Shown: positions 26,496 to 36,200 of the stretch, piece after piece
Layout: each line of letters opens with the position of its first letter
Position numbering within the stretch: the stretch's first letter is position 1
Origin: Saprospiraceae bacterium
Lineage (GTDB): Bacteria > Bacteroidota > Bacteroidia > Chitinophagales > Saprospiraceae
Assembly: GCA_020630955.1 (NCBI GenBank)
Contig: JAHDIE010000036.1
Span: 1-38,155 of the forward strand
Length of the DNA stretch: 38,155 nt
Direction of reading: 5' to 3'
Made by a program: the position numbers and the translations under genes
The notes under the pieces: generated by a model
Database searches by the model: none
What the model was told of the DNA's origin: nothing
The model's input: the letters and a program-made list of their open reading frames with translations, nothing else

Positions 26496-27284
26496 ATGAA
26501 AACAATAATTAATACGTTGATTATTCTCTATGTTGGTATCAACTTTACTTTTTGCCAATCATCATCTATTGAGAAAAACATCATTAATCCAATCCTAATC
26601 GACAAATCATCTCTTTCAGGTGTTGGTCTTCAAAAAATTACTTTAAAGGACACTCCTGAAAGAGATTTTTACCAGAAGAATTTATATAGAGGTAAAGATT
26701 TTAGTGTATATATCGTTTCGAGTGAATCCTGGATAGTACCTTTTGAAAAATTTTGGTTTGATGAATTTATCTATATTTTAAATGGTAAGTCTAAGGTTCA
26801 TACAGAGGATAAGGTATATGAATTTAAAAGTGGAGAATACTTTTATGCCCCAAAGGGATTTAAAGGAGAATGGGAAGTAATTGCTGGACAACATCCTCAT
26901 TGTGAGTTATCAATTATCTCTAATCAAAGAAGTGATTCGGCGGCCATCAATAATTACACAGAACCTGCACTCTTTGATAAAAACTTATTGTCAGGAACCC
27001 ATTTCTCATTTAACGAAAGTGGAATCCACAAAGATATTATCATGGAAGGAAGTGAATTATCAATGTATCTGTTTGCGGAAGAACTTTCAGAAAGAAATAT
27101 TAATAAGAATGAAAAAGAAAAACTAATTCACATACTTTCCGGTCAACTAACATTAAGAACATTGGACGGATTTGAGACAACATTCTTTACAGGAGATTAT
27201 TTCATTCTACCTGAAGGATATCAGGGAAAATGGATATGTCAAGGACATGGATACGTAAAATACATAACCATTGAGAAATCATAA
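26496..27284 (+). CDS. Secreted protein with two cupin domains
   Basis: The 262-aa product has a signal peptide (to about residue 20, FTFCQ). There are two similar halves. The first (about 50-135) has FWFDEFIYILNGKSKVHTED followed by KVYEFKSGEYFYAPKGFKGEW. The second (about 180-255) has EKLIHILSGQLTLRTLDGFE and TTFFTGDYFILPEGYQGKW. The repeated GD/E-Y-F-xx-P-x-G-x-x-G-x-W pattern identifies a duplicated cupin. It follows the sulfatase by 33 bp, probably in the same transcript. Bicupins include isomerases, dioxygenases and binding proteins; I cannot choose. The metal-binding histidine set is incomplete. Confidence 0.8.
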   Translation: MKTIINTLIILYVGINFTFCQSSSIEKNIINPILIDKSSLSGVGLQKITLKDTPERDFYQKNLYRGKDFSVYIVSSESWIVPFEKFWFDEFIYILNGKSKVHTEDKVYEFKSGEYFYAPKGFKGEWEVIAGQHPHCELSIISNQRSDSAAINNYTEPALFDKNLLSGTHFSFNESGIHKDIIMEGSELSMYLFAEELSERNINKNEKEKLIHILSGQLTLRTLDGFETTFFTGDYFILPEGYQGKWICQGHGYVKYITIEKS

Positions 27285-27313
27285 TATTTCAAAAAATCGA
27301 ATCAAGAAAAGAT

Positions 27314-27609
27314 GTGATCAGCTTTATATAACTTTTTATACAAGGTTCAAAGTCATGAACTAGTTGGACCAATATTCAATCGTCATCCATAAAAGCGATA
27401 TACATACTGTAAAAATGGATAGCTTCTAGAACACATTGTTCTTTGCAGAAAACGATTATTGAGTAAATCCATTTAAGCATCACATTCCTCAAGGTAAAGG
27501 CAAAAAGCACTTTGACCGTGGCCGTAGATCAAGTGAAATAATTGAAAATTATATTCGAAGTCAAAATTGATCACCTAAGAAAAACCCTAATTCCTTTCCA
27601 ATCCAGTGA
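27314..27609 (+). pseudogene. Decayed copy of the group III truncated haemoglobin gene
   Basis: Pieces in more than one frame match the functional haemoglobin gene at 23738-24130. KVQSHELVGPIFNRHP (from 27342) corresponds to QVQDDKLIGPIFNSKI; SF-stop-NTLFFAENDY-stop-VNPFKHHI (from 27421) corresponds to SFWNTVLFHKTDYRGNPFSHHI; KKHFDRG matches KKHFDRW. IENYIRSQN is followed by NSFPIQ-stop at 27607, against NSFPIM in the intact gene. There is no start codon, Trp and Arg codons have become TAG and TGA, at least one frameshift separates the pieces, and about 25 codons before the end are missing. Similarity seems to continue a short way past the stop. This is a relic of a gene duplication. Confidence 0.85.
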
Positions 27610-27683
27610 ATCAATGCAATGTTCGCAATAGGACAATGCTTGCCATTTGTTACAAAATAATAAGCAATAGGCATAACATTCAT

Positions 27684-27691
27684 TAACTTTG
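27684..27691 (+). promoter_or_regulatory. -7 box of the arsM gene
   Basis: TAACTTTG fits TAnnTTTG and lies 30 bases before the ATG at 27722. No TTTG occurs at the expected -33 distance. Confidence 0.4.
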
Positions 27692-27721
27692 ACGGTTATA
27701 AATATTCAAGTTGACCTAGGC

Positions 27722-28777
27722 ATGGAAAATAAACATCAGGAAGTGAAAGATTATTATGGAAAAGCACTTACAAAAAGTGAGGACTTAAAGACCAATGCTT
27801 GTTGCACATTAGAGGAGCCTCCTGAGTATATCAAAATGGCTTTGAATAATATCCACGATGAAGTTATTTCAAAATACTATGGTTGTGGGCTGGCAATTCC
27901 TGCTGATCTAAAAGGTCTTCGAGTTTTAGACCTTGGTTCGGGTAGTGGAAGAGATTGCTATATACTTTCTCAATTGGTTGGTCAAGAAGGCCAAGTAATT
28001 GGTGTTGATATGACAGATGAACAACTCGCTATTGCAAGTAAACATATCGATTATCATACGGAAAAATTTGGTTATAAATATTCAAACACAAAATTTCTTA
28101 AAGGAAATATTGAAGAACTTGAGAAGTTAGACCTAAAACCCAACAGTTTTGATTTGGTCATTTCCAACTGTGTTATCAATCTTGCTATCAATAAGGAAAA
28201 AGTACTTTCAGATGTGTACAATTTATTGAAACCTGGAGGCGAAATGTACTTTAGTGACGTGTATAGTGATCGTCGAATCAGTAAGGAACTACAAGACGAT
28301 CCAATGTTATGGGGTGAATGCTTGAGTGGTGCCTTATATTGGAATGACTTTCTAAGAATCTCTAAAAAAGTTGGATTTACTGATCCTCGAAGTGTAAAAA
28401 ATAATCCAATCACTATCGAAAACAAAGAAGTTGAAGAAAAGTGTGGTGATCTTAAATTCTTTTCTGTAACCTATCGATTATGGAAGATTGAAAATCTTGA
28501 AGATGAGTGTGAAGACTATGGTCAAGCCGTTGCTTATAAGGGTACGCTTGAAAACCACAAAAGTAGCTTTGATCTGGACGATCATCATAATTTTCCTTCC
28601 GGTAAAATTGTTCCAGTATGCGGAAATACCTATCTAATGCTTGAAGCCACACGTTATAAAAAACACTTCGATTTTTATGGTACTTGGGAAACTCATTATG
28701 GAGTTTTCGAAGGTTGTGGAGGATCCATGCCATTCAGCAATGACCCTGATGCATCAGCCGGGAGTTCTTGCTGCTAA
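27722..28777 (+). CDS. arsM: Arsenite S-adenosylmethionine methyltransferase (ArsM-like)
   Basis: The ATG at 27722 is preferred over a TTG 11 codons upstream. The 351-aa product starts with VKDYYGKALTKSEDLKTNACC and has a SAM-binding motif (VLDLGSGSGRDCY, residues 68-80), GVDMTDEQL and NSFDLVISNCVINL. The four cysteine positions of ArsM are present: Cys27/28, Cys55, Cys150 and Cys200. The last two are 50 residues apart, the same spacing as the As(III)-binding pair (Cys174/Cys224) of the algal enzyme. The C-terminal domain ends GSSCC, a possible extra metal-binding pair. Predicted role: methylation of As(III) for detoxification. No other ars gene or ArsR regulator is nearby. Confidence 0.92.
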   Translation: MENKHQEVKDYYGKALTKSEDLKTNACCTLEEPPEYIKMALNNIHDEVISKYYGCGLAIPADLKGLRVLDLGSGSGRDCYILSQLVGQEGQVIGVDMTDEQLAIASKHIDYHTEKFGYKYSNTKFLKGNIEELEKLDLKPNSFDLVISNCVINLAINKEKVLSDVYNLLKPGGEMYFSDVYSDRRISKELQDDPMLWGECLSGALYWNDFLRISKKVGFTDPRSVKNNPITIENKEVEEKCGDLKFFSVTYRLWKIENLEDECEDYGQAVAYKGTLENHKSSFDLDDHHNFPSGKIVPVCGNTYLMLEATRYKKHFDFYGTWETHYGVFEGCGGSMPFSNDPDASAGSSCC

Positions 28778-28858
28778 GATTTAATAAGCCAAATTTCGTA
28801 TTTTAACATATTCATTTTACCACAATAACGAATTTTTTCCGTTTTGTTTGAAAGTACC

Positions 28859-28866
28859 TAAATTTG
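28859..28866 (+). promoter_or_regulatory. -7 box before the acidic repeat lipoprotein gene
   Basis: TAAATTTG matches TAnnTTTG and lies 28 bases before the ATG at 28895. TTTG copies at 28843-28850 are too close to be a normal -33 element. Confidence 0.4.
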
Positions 28867-28894
28867 GTATTGATTTCACAAGAAAATTGTAAAC

Positions 28895-30694
28895 ATGTTA
28901 AACTTAAATTTCGCCTTCAAAGGCATTGCTATAACCCTAATAAGCGTATTATTTCTATTTTCATGCTCTGATGAAAATCCCATCACTAATCCTGTTAGCG
29001 AAGTTAGTCCTTTAGAATTCAAATTATTCCTGACGGATTGCCCTTTTGAAGCAGAAGAAGTCAATGTAGAGATTGTCAAAGTTAGCCTTGAAGATTACGA
29101 TGGGAATGTTGAAGAGCTTACTACAAATGCTGGTATTTACAACTTATTGGAATTTACTGATGGTGTAGACACCTTATTGGCTTCAGGATCTATTTCTATT
29201 GAAGACATTAAACATATCAATTTTGAACTTGGAGAAAATAACACGATTGTTGTAGAAGGGGAAACCTTTCCTTTGGAATTAAAAAATGGCAATATTGTCA
29301 AAATAAAAGTAAATCTTGATCAAATTGACAATGATGACTATCTGATTGATTTCATGGCATGTACCTCCATCATCAGAAACAACAATGGCTATTTTCTTAA
29401 ACCTGTCATTAAATTTAAAGGTAAACGAAGCAATCCCCAAGGTGGTGATATTGAGGATTTAATCGAAGATATTGAAGAATGTTATGAACTTGTGTACCCG
29501 ATAGCATTGCTTGATGAAGAAGGAGAAAACCATACAGCCAACGATCAAGAAGAACTTATAGATATATTCAATGAACTTGAAATAGATAGCATCGTATATC
29601 CATTTTCAGTGCTAAGCTCAGAAGGTGAGATTATTGAAATTGGCGCTGTAGATGATGCGGAAGAATTGGAAGATTGCGATGATGATGAAGATGAAAATGA
29701 AAGTGAACTGGACGAATTGTTAGAAGAACTTGAAGAATGTTATCGATTTGAATATCCAGTTTCTGTTGTGGATTTCGATGGCATTAACCACAGTGCAAAT
29801 AATATAGAAGAACTTGAATCAATCATAGATGAAAATAATATTGAGGATTTCGTCTATCCTGTCACCGTATACAATGCTGATGGTGAAAACTTCATCATGC
29901 AAATGGTAGATGATTTTGGTGACCTAGATGATGATTGTGATGATGAAGAGGAAGAAAATGAGATTGATGATTTAATTGAAGACTTGGAAGATTGCTACAC
30001 ATTTTCATATCCTATTGAGCTCTTGGATTTTGATGGTAATACTTTTGTTGCCAATGATGAAGATGAACTTGAAGATTTGGTTAGAGAAAATAATATTAAG
30101 GATTTCTCTTATCCTGTTGATCTCAGCAATGAAGCTGGAGATATTTTTACTATTTTGTCTTATTCAGAATTTGATTCACTTGAAGACTGTGATGATGATG
30201 AAAATGACAATGAATTTGAAGAGCTTATTGAAGAATTAACTGAATGTTACAAATTTGAATATCCAGTTATTCTAGAAGGATTCGATGGAAACAATTTTGC
30301 TGCCAATGATCTGTCAGAGCTTCAAGTTATTTTAACTGAAAATGAAATCGAAAACTTTGATTATCCAGTCATAGTTATAGATGAGAATGGTGAGACCTTT
30401 ACTGCTCACAATATCAACCAATTTAATCTGCTAGATGATTGTGATTCTGACTATATTGATTGGGATGATGTAGTTGAAGATGTTTTGGAATGTTATTCTA
30501 TAATCTACCCTATTTCTTTTGTTGATGAAGATGGAAATACACTAAGTGTTAACGACGAAGATGAATTAGAAGATCTTTTTGAAGAAAACGATATCGAAGA
30601 ATTGGTCTACCCAATCCAGCTAACAGATGATGATGGAAATACAATCGACATCAATGAATTTCAAGATTTCGGTGAGTTGGATTTGGATTGTTAG
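28895..30694 (+). CDS. DUF4382 lipoprotein with five acidic tandem repeats
   Basis: The 599-aa product is a lipoprotein (signal ending LFLFSC, Cys24). Residues 38-175 match DUF4382 (LEFKLFLTDCPFEAEEVNVEI...VKVSLEDYDG). Residues 186-599 are five tandem repeats of 82-86 residues. Each opens with an acidic helix and ECY or DCY, contains two YP-x-x-x-x-x-DG half-units, and closes with a DC near the repeat end. The two cysteines of each repeat are 65 or 66 residues apart (196/261, 282/348, 367/432, 451/516, 533/599), so one disulfide per repeat is likely. The many Asp/Glu runs suggest calcium binding or a halophile-like surface. No enzyme motif is visible. It has its own -7 box and an inverted repeat follows it. 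Confidence 0.85.
   Translation: MLNLNFAFKGIAITLISVLFLFSCSDENPITNPVSEVSPLEFKLFLTDCPFEAEEVNVEIVKVSLEDYDGNVEELTTNAGIYNLLEFTDGVDTLLASGSISIEDIKHINFELGENNTIVVEGETFPLELKNGNIVKIKVNLDQIDNDDYLIDFMACTSIIRNNNGYFLKPVIKFKGKRSNPQGGDIEDLIEDIEECYELVYPIALLDEEGENHTANDQEELIDIFNELEIDSIVYPFSVLSSEGEIIEIGAVDDAEELEDCDDDEDENESELDELLEELEECYRFEYPVSVVDFDGINHSANNIEELESIIDENNIEDFVYPVTVYNADGENFIMQMVDDFGDLDDDCDDEEEENEIDDLIEDLEDCYTFSYPIELLDFDGNTFVANDEDELEDLVRENNIKDFSYPVDLSNEAGDIFTILSYSEFDSLEDCDDDENDNEFEELIEELTECYKFEYPVILEGFDGNNFAANDLSELQVILTENEIENFDYPVIVIDENGETFTAHNINQFNLLDDCDSDYIDWDDVVEDVLECYSIIYPISFVDEDGNTLSVNDEDELEDLFEENDIEELVYPIQLTDDDGNTIDINEFQDFGELDLDC
29450..30691 (+). repeat. Five in-frame tandem repeats, about 250 bp each
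   Basis: The coding sequence for residues 186-599 of the acidic lipoprotein repeats with a period of 246-258 bp. The repeats have diverged: the encoded pattern is constant, but the DNA contains many differences, so they are old rather than freshly amplified. Each unit further divides into two half-units of about 40 codons. Confidence 0.85.
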
Positions 30695-31088
30695 AAGTGG
30701 AATTAATTATGCAAATAGCTAATATCCTTTGGTTTTTGCAATAAAGAAGACCAAGTGACTAAAAGAATTTGTTGGTTTCGAAAATTTAAACTGTAGGATC
30801 CAAAAAACTTTAGTCACTTGGTTTTAAAAGATTTATCAATAAAAAGGAAACCAAGAGGCAAGATTCCATTGAGTGCAATCTGGAAGCTACAGTGCTGCCC
30901 GGATATGAAAGTGAGGAGAAAACTTGCTAGGAGAATCCTTTTTGAAAACTTATTTTTTCTGGTATTCCTATTTTGATCATCCCGCCTTTCATCTATTCTA
31001 CTTCCGTAAATTAATTTCAGAATTCTGTGAATGGTCAAACAATTATTTAAAGATATTAATAGTTTAAAATAAAAATACAAACTATTCA
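30695..31088. other. Intergenic region with a 14-bp inverted repeat
   Basis: No gene is convincing. A 91-codon open frame on the minus strand (30814-31089) is weakly supported. The region 30870-30950 is richer in G+C than the surroundings. The main structure is the inverted repeat listed separately. Confidence 0.5.
30750..30822. repeat. Perfect 14-bp inverted repeat
   Basis: ACCAAGTGACTAAA (30750-30763) and TTTAGTCACTTGGT (30809-30822) are exact inverted copies separated by 45 bases, and the right arm is followed by TTTT. It could fold into a large-loop terminator for the lipoprotein gene, or be a remnant of a small mobile element. Confidence 0.6.
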
Positions 31089-31958
31089 ATGCTGCAATTC
31101 AAAGTTTGGTATGTTATACTCATTTGCGTAAGCATAATATTTACAATTTCATGTGAGGGATATTCAAACAAAAAGAATGACTCTTCTAATATTAAACAAA
31201 AAACTACGCTTCAAGATAGTTTAGAAAATAAAATTGCAACTAGATTCGATGCACCAAATGATTATACTAGAAGCACACTAAAATTTAATTCATTTGGACA
31301 TTATCTTCGAAACTTACCATTGAAATCCATTAACGAGAAAGTAAGATACTTTAATGGCAATACGAAGCAAGCCCAAAATGTTTATTGCGGTGTAGTAGAC
31401 TTAGAAATTGGTAATAAAAATTTACATCAATGTGCAGATGCAATCATACGTCTAAAAGCGGAGTACCATTGGCATCAAAAGGAGTATGATCAAATTCACT
31501 TTAATTTTACCAATGGTTTTAGAGTAGATTATACAGAATGGATGAAGGGTCGCAGAATGATTATTGAAGGAAATAATACTTATTGGAACAACCATATGAA
31601 TCCATCAAATAATTATCAAGACCTTTGGGATTATCTAGAATTGGTGTTCACCTATGCGGGTACAGCTTCATTAGAGAAAGAATTAAATGTAATAGATATA
31701 AAGCAGGCAACAATTGGAGATGTTCTCATTCAGGGCGGACATCCAGGTCATGCTGTGATCATCGTTGATCATGCTATCCATGAGATTACAGGAGAATCAA
31801 TCTACCTTTTGGCACAAAGCTATATGCCTGCTCAAGAAATGCAAATACTTATCAATCCAAACAACAAGAAGTTAAGCCCATGGTACGAGTTTGACAAAGA
31901 GGTCATTAAAACTCCAGAATGGACCTTTTACGAAAGTGATTTCAAAAGATTTCCATAA
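31089..31958 (+). CDS. DUF4846 lipoprotein
   Basis: The 289-aa product has a lipoprotein signal ending FTISC (about Cys22). It carries the DUF4846 hallmarks in order: FGHYLRNLPLKSINEKVRYF, VYCGVVDLEIGNKNLHQCAD, AIIRLKAEYHWHQKEYDQI, FNFTNGFRVDYTEWMKGRRM and IGDVLIQGGHPGHAVIIVDH. The terminal part resembles a papain-like fold with PGHAV, but a catalytic cysteine is not obvious, so activity is unknown. It stands 130 bp after the inverted repeat and 83 bp before the Crp/Fnr gene. Confidence 0.88.
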   Translation: MLQFKVWYVILICVSIIFTISCEGYSNKKNDSSNIKQKTTLQDSLENKIATRFDAPNDYTRSTLKFNSFGHYLRNLPLKSINEKVRYFNGNTKQAQNVYCGVVDLEIGNKNLHQCADAIIRLKAEYHWHQKEYDQIHFNFTNGFRVDYTEWMKGRRMIIEGNNTYWNNHMNPSNNYQDLWDYLELVFTYAGTASLEKELNVIDIKQATIGDVLIQGGHPGHAVIIVDHAIHEITGESIYLLAQSYMPAQEMQILINPNNKKLSPWYEFDKEVIKTPEWTFYESDFKRFP

Positions 31959-32041
31959 AAATTATTGTATACTTGAGTTTAGCTTCTCTTAATTAAAAAC
32001 TTAACTCTAGCATTCATATAAATGAATACTTAGCCACACAC

Positions 32042-32617
32042 ATGAAAGAAATAGAACAATATATTCAATCATATTTCGGAATTGGCAATAAAGATCTTTC
32101 TTCCATTGCAGACATGTTTGTGCAAAAAATTATCCGAAGAAATGATTTTCTATTAAGGACGGGACAGCATGCACAAAGTCTTAGTTTTGTTAAAACTGGT
32201 TATCTTAGAATATTTGCACTGGACGCAAAAGGAGAAAAAGAAATTACACAATGGATTACTAATGAAGGCATGTTTGTTACAGATCTATCTAGTTTAATTT
32301 TTCATACTCCCTCCAGATGGAACATCCAAGCACTATCGGATTGCGAATGCTTTTCTATTTCTAAGGAAAAATATAATCAGATTGGAGATTATATAGACAA
32401 TTGGGCCCAACTAGAAAAGCTATTTATCACCAAATGCTTTGTTGCAATGGAAGACCGAATCTTTAGACAATTATCTATGACGGCTGAACAAAAAGTTAAA
32501 CAACTTTTTGAAATGAATTCGAAGATATTCAACCAAGTACCTTTACAATACATCGCTTCCATGCTTGGAATTACACCTGAAACTTTGAGTCGAATACGGA
32601 GAAAAATGATTTCTTGA
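32042..32617 (+). CDS. Crp/Fnr-family transcription regulator
   Basis: The 191-aa product has an N-terminal cyclic-nucleotide-binding-type barrel (LLRTGQHAQSLSFVKTGYLRIF, EKEITQWITNEGMFVTDLSS). A linking helix follows (MEDRIFRQLSMTAEQKVKQLFEM), and the C-terminal helix-turn-helix is LQYIASMLGITPETLSRIRRK. It lacks the N-terminal cysteines of oxygen-sensing Fnr proteins. The effector is unknown; many Bacteroidota members of this group bind no nucleotide. It is followed 80 bp later by the SRPBCC gene, which may be its target. Confidence 0.92.
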   Translation: MKEIEQYIQSYFGIGNKDLSSIADMFVQKIIRRNDFLLRTGQHAQSLSFVKTGYLRIFALDAKGEKEITQWITNEGMFVTDLSSLIFHTPSRWNIQALSDCECFSISKEKYNQIGDYIDNWAQLEKLFITKCFVAMEDRIFRQLSMTAEQKVKQLFEMNSKIFNQVPLQYIASMLGITPETLSRIRRKMIS

Positions 32618-32697
32618 TCTATATCAAGTGATTAAAATAATGAATGAAGCAATTTTGTATTAATTATTCACATTAAATCACTTACAATCGAGAAATT

Positions 32698-33144
32698 ATG
32701 GCACATAAAGAGATTAAAACATCCATTGTTATTAATAGCAACCGACAAAATATTTGGAAAGTATTTTCTAACTTTTCAGATTACAAAACCTGGAATCCGT
32801 TTATAGAATCCATACAGGGAGCAGTCAAAGTTGGCAATAAAATAGAAGTTAAAGCAGGAGGTATGAAATTCAGACCTGAGGTGTTGGTGTATGAAGAGTT
32901 CAAAGAATTCAGATGGATTGGTAAATTGTTATTTAGGGGCTTATTTGACGGTGAGCATAGTTTTGAGATTATCGACAATCTTGACGGTACCTGTACTTTC
33001 AAGCATGAGGAAAAATTTACCGGAATTTTGGTAGGCCTATTTTCCAAAAAATTAGAAAGAGAAACAAAGCCTGGATTTGAAAAAATGAATCAAAAATTGA
33101 AAGAAAAGGTAGAGAATTTATCAAATCTGCCACAAAAGGATTAA
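32698..33144 (+). CDS. SRPBCC (polyketide cyclase/START-like) protein
   Basis: The 148-aa product begins HKEIKTSIVINSNRQNIWKV, then FSNFSDYKTWNPFIESIQG, the standard N-terminal helix and strand of the SRPBCC fold. It continues with GDxVEVKA-like VGNKIEVKAGGMKFRPEVL and SFEIIDNLDGTCTFKHEEKF, and closes with the long C-terminal helix. Members form a deep hydrophobic pocket for lipids or small ligands; no specific ligand can be inferred. It is probably transcribed with or controlled by the adjacent Crp/Fnr gene. Confidence 0.88.
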   Translation: MAHKEIKTSIVINSNRQNIWKVFSNFSDYKTWNPFIESIQGAVKVGNKIEVKAGGMKFRPEVLVYEEFKEFRWIGKLLFRGLFDGEHSFEIIDNLDGTCTFKHEEKFTGILVGLFSKKLERETKPGFEKMNQKLKEKVENLSNLPQKD

Positions 33145-33294
33145 GCTAACCTGACGAGGATTGAAAGAATTGCTATGAAACGGCAAAATTCAGGTTTATT
33201 GATTTGGAAGACATACGGCTTTATATTGATTTGGAATTGCCAACAGTATCACTTATTTCAGTATTTTAGAAATTCTTACTAAATCAAAGCATAG

Positions 33295-36200
33295 ATGTTA
33301 AAGGTTAAAATTTCACTCTTTCTATATTTTCTAGTTATTAATATCGGTCTGTCTCAAGATGTTCCAATTTTAGACTTTTCTTTAAATAACTTTGGACAGC
33401 CACAGATCGAAATAGAAGGCAAAGCAGACCATTATTACTTATTACATGCAGTTCATTCTCCTTATTTCGATTATGAATCTATAACTTCCTTGACCTTAGG
33501 AGTCGATGGTACGATGATAATTTCTGAACCTCTCTCTGCATTTTCTCAGCAAAATTACACCATTACAGAACACCCTATTGCGGACCCAATAGACTTAGAT
33601 GAAGATGGCATAGATGATATAACTGAATTATATGGAATGCCCAATTTGGCACCAATTAATTTTGCTCCAGAAGTTCCATTTGAAGATGGAACGACATCTA
33701 TAGATGATCATGAAACTTTCTCCGAACTTTCTGTGATTGTTGATGATATTTCTTGGTCGCCTTTTCTTAATAACCAAGAATTTGTAAAGTTTGCCATCGT
33801 AAATCAAAACTCAGATAATCCGGAAGTTTATTTTATCAATAGTAAGACCCATATCATTCATGCTTACTTTCTTAACACGATAGGTATTGATCAATATCAA
33901 GATGATGTTTTAACAGGAGAGATAGTATACAATCCAAATGAAATTCTACCCAATGGTGCAATTGGAAGTTATGCTTTCAATTATTCTTTTGGAGATGCTT
34001 TTGATTTTAAAACTACACAAGAAACCTATGAATTGCTTGCTGCTAATATGCCTTATCTAAACAATAATTTGGTTCACTTTATTGGGGATCAAGCAGAAAC
34101 AATTTATAACAATAATTACAGGGATGACTACATTGGTTCAAGAGTAAAAGTTGTATTGGAGTCTGAAGTCTTTGCGGATATTGATTATATACCATTCAAT
34201 CAAGCCGAGGGGTACGGTTTCTTTCGATTGATGGGTTTGGACGATAACCCAGGCTCAAGAGATATCGTATTGTATGAAGCACTTCCAAACTCACTTCCAA
34301 GAGTAGGAGGAATAATCACCTCTGTTGTTCAAACTCCTTTGTCGCATGTAAATTTAAGGGCAATCCAAGACAATCTACCGAATTCGTATATCAAGAATCC
34401 ACTGGAAATAGATTCCATTGCCAATCTCTTGAATAATTACATTTACTATAAAGTGGAACAAGATAAGTATATCATCAGGGAAGCCACTTTAGACGAAGTG
34501 AATGCATGGTATGATGATATTCGACCAACTGAAGAACAGATCCCTGAAAGAGACTTAAGTTTTACAGAAATAAAGCCACTTGACAGCATTAGATTTGAAA
34601 TGTCTACAGCATTTGGTGCAAAGTGTTCTAATGTTGCAACAATGAGAACATTCGGATTCCCAGAAGGAACGATACCAAACGGATTTGGAGTACCATTTTA
34701 TTTTTACGATGAGTTTATGAAATTCAATGGATTCTACGAGCAAGCAGAAGAAATGATAAATGATCCAGAATTCATTGCCAATTTAGAAGTAAAGATTGAA
34801 ATGCTGGATGATTTTAGAAAGGATATTCGAGATGGGCAAATGCCTCAATGGATGTTGGACAAACTTCAACTAATGCATGATGCATTTCCGGAAGGGACAC
34901 CGATAAGATGTAGATCGAGCACCAACAATGAAGACCTTCCAGGCTTTAGTGGTGCAGGATTATATACTTCTAAAACTCAATATCCTGAAGAAGGACACAT
35001 TAAAAAATCAATAAAACAGGTCTATGCAAGCATGTGGAATTTTAGAGCCTTTGATGAAAGAGAATTTTATAGGGTAGATCATTTCATTGCAGCTATGGGG
35101 GTCCTTTGCCATCCAAACTACAATGACGAAAAATCAAATGGTGTTGGAATTAGTCTCGATCCTTTATATCAAACTGAAGGCAATTTCTATCTGAACACGC
35201 AAGTTGGTGAATTTTTAATTACAAACCCTGATCCTAACTCAATTCCAGAAGAGATTTTATTGGCACAAAATCCTGATGATGGATATTTTGTGTTAAGAAA
35301 TTCTAATCTTGTACCTGTTGGCGAATTAATCATGGGTGTGGAATACTTAAATCAATTAAGAGAATATTTACAAGTTATACATGACGAATTTGCCATTTTG
35401 TATAATGTTGTTGGTGCTGAAGGTTATGGGATGGATATAGAATATAAGGTAACCAAAGATGATCAATTAATTATTAAACAAGCAAGGCCTTGGGTTTCAT
35501 TTTGGGCTGGAATTAAATCAACCTTTGACCTTGCGGTAACTGAGGTCATTAATCCTAAAAGCTCTTCTTCTTTAACCGATTCAGAGTATGTAACAGTAAA
35601 TGTTGAAAATGCAGGATTACGTGAATTGAGTGATTTTCAACTTAGTGTATTTGTGGACAGTATTCTAATTGAAGAAAAACAAATAAACGAAGAGTTGGCT
35701 TCTCTAAATTCCATGGAAGTAAGCTTTGATACGCCAATTGATTTTTCAGAAGTTAGAGATTACGAATTAATGGTTATAGTAAAACACCCTATCGATGGCT
35801 ATGATAAAAATGACACATTGATTAATACCATTAGCAAAATCTATCATCTAGATGCAGGCATATCTTTAAATGAAGGGTTTTCAGGATGTGAAGACAAAAT
35901 TACCATAGTTGCAAATGTCTCAAATTTTGGTGAAGCCAATTTTACCAATACGCAAATTGAGGTGACAACAAATGGGCTTGTTACTGACACTATAATTTAT
36001 TCAGGAACTATAATCTCAATGTCAACGGTAGAAATACCGATTGACATAACTGAAAATTTAGTTCAAAGTAACAATGACATACAATTAAAGATAATTAGTA
36101 TTAATGGCATGAATGATCAAAATGATAGCAACAATAATAGTAACATTTTTGTAGACATTGCCAATGACTTAGGAATATTAACCTTGATCATTAATCCTGA

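Noticed and set aside
23022-27284. Possible common origin of the small cupin (23022) and the secreted bicupin (26496)
   Set aside because: Beyond the general cupin pattern I see no specific sequence similarity, unlike the haemoglobin pair in the same region.
30814-31089. 91-codon minus-strand open frame with a hydrophobic stretch
   Set aside because: Low-complexity basic and hydrophobic content, no family match, and its start overlaps the start of the DUF4846 gene; treated as non-coding.
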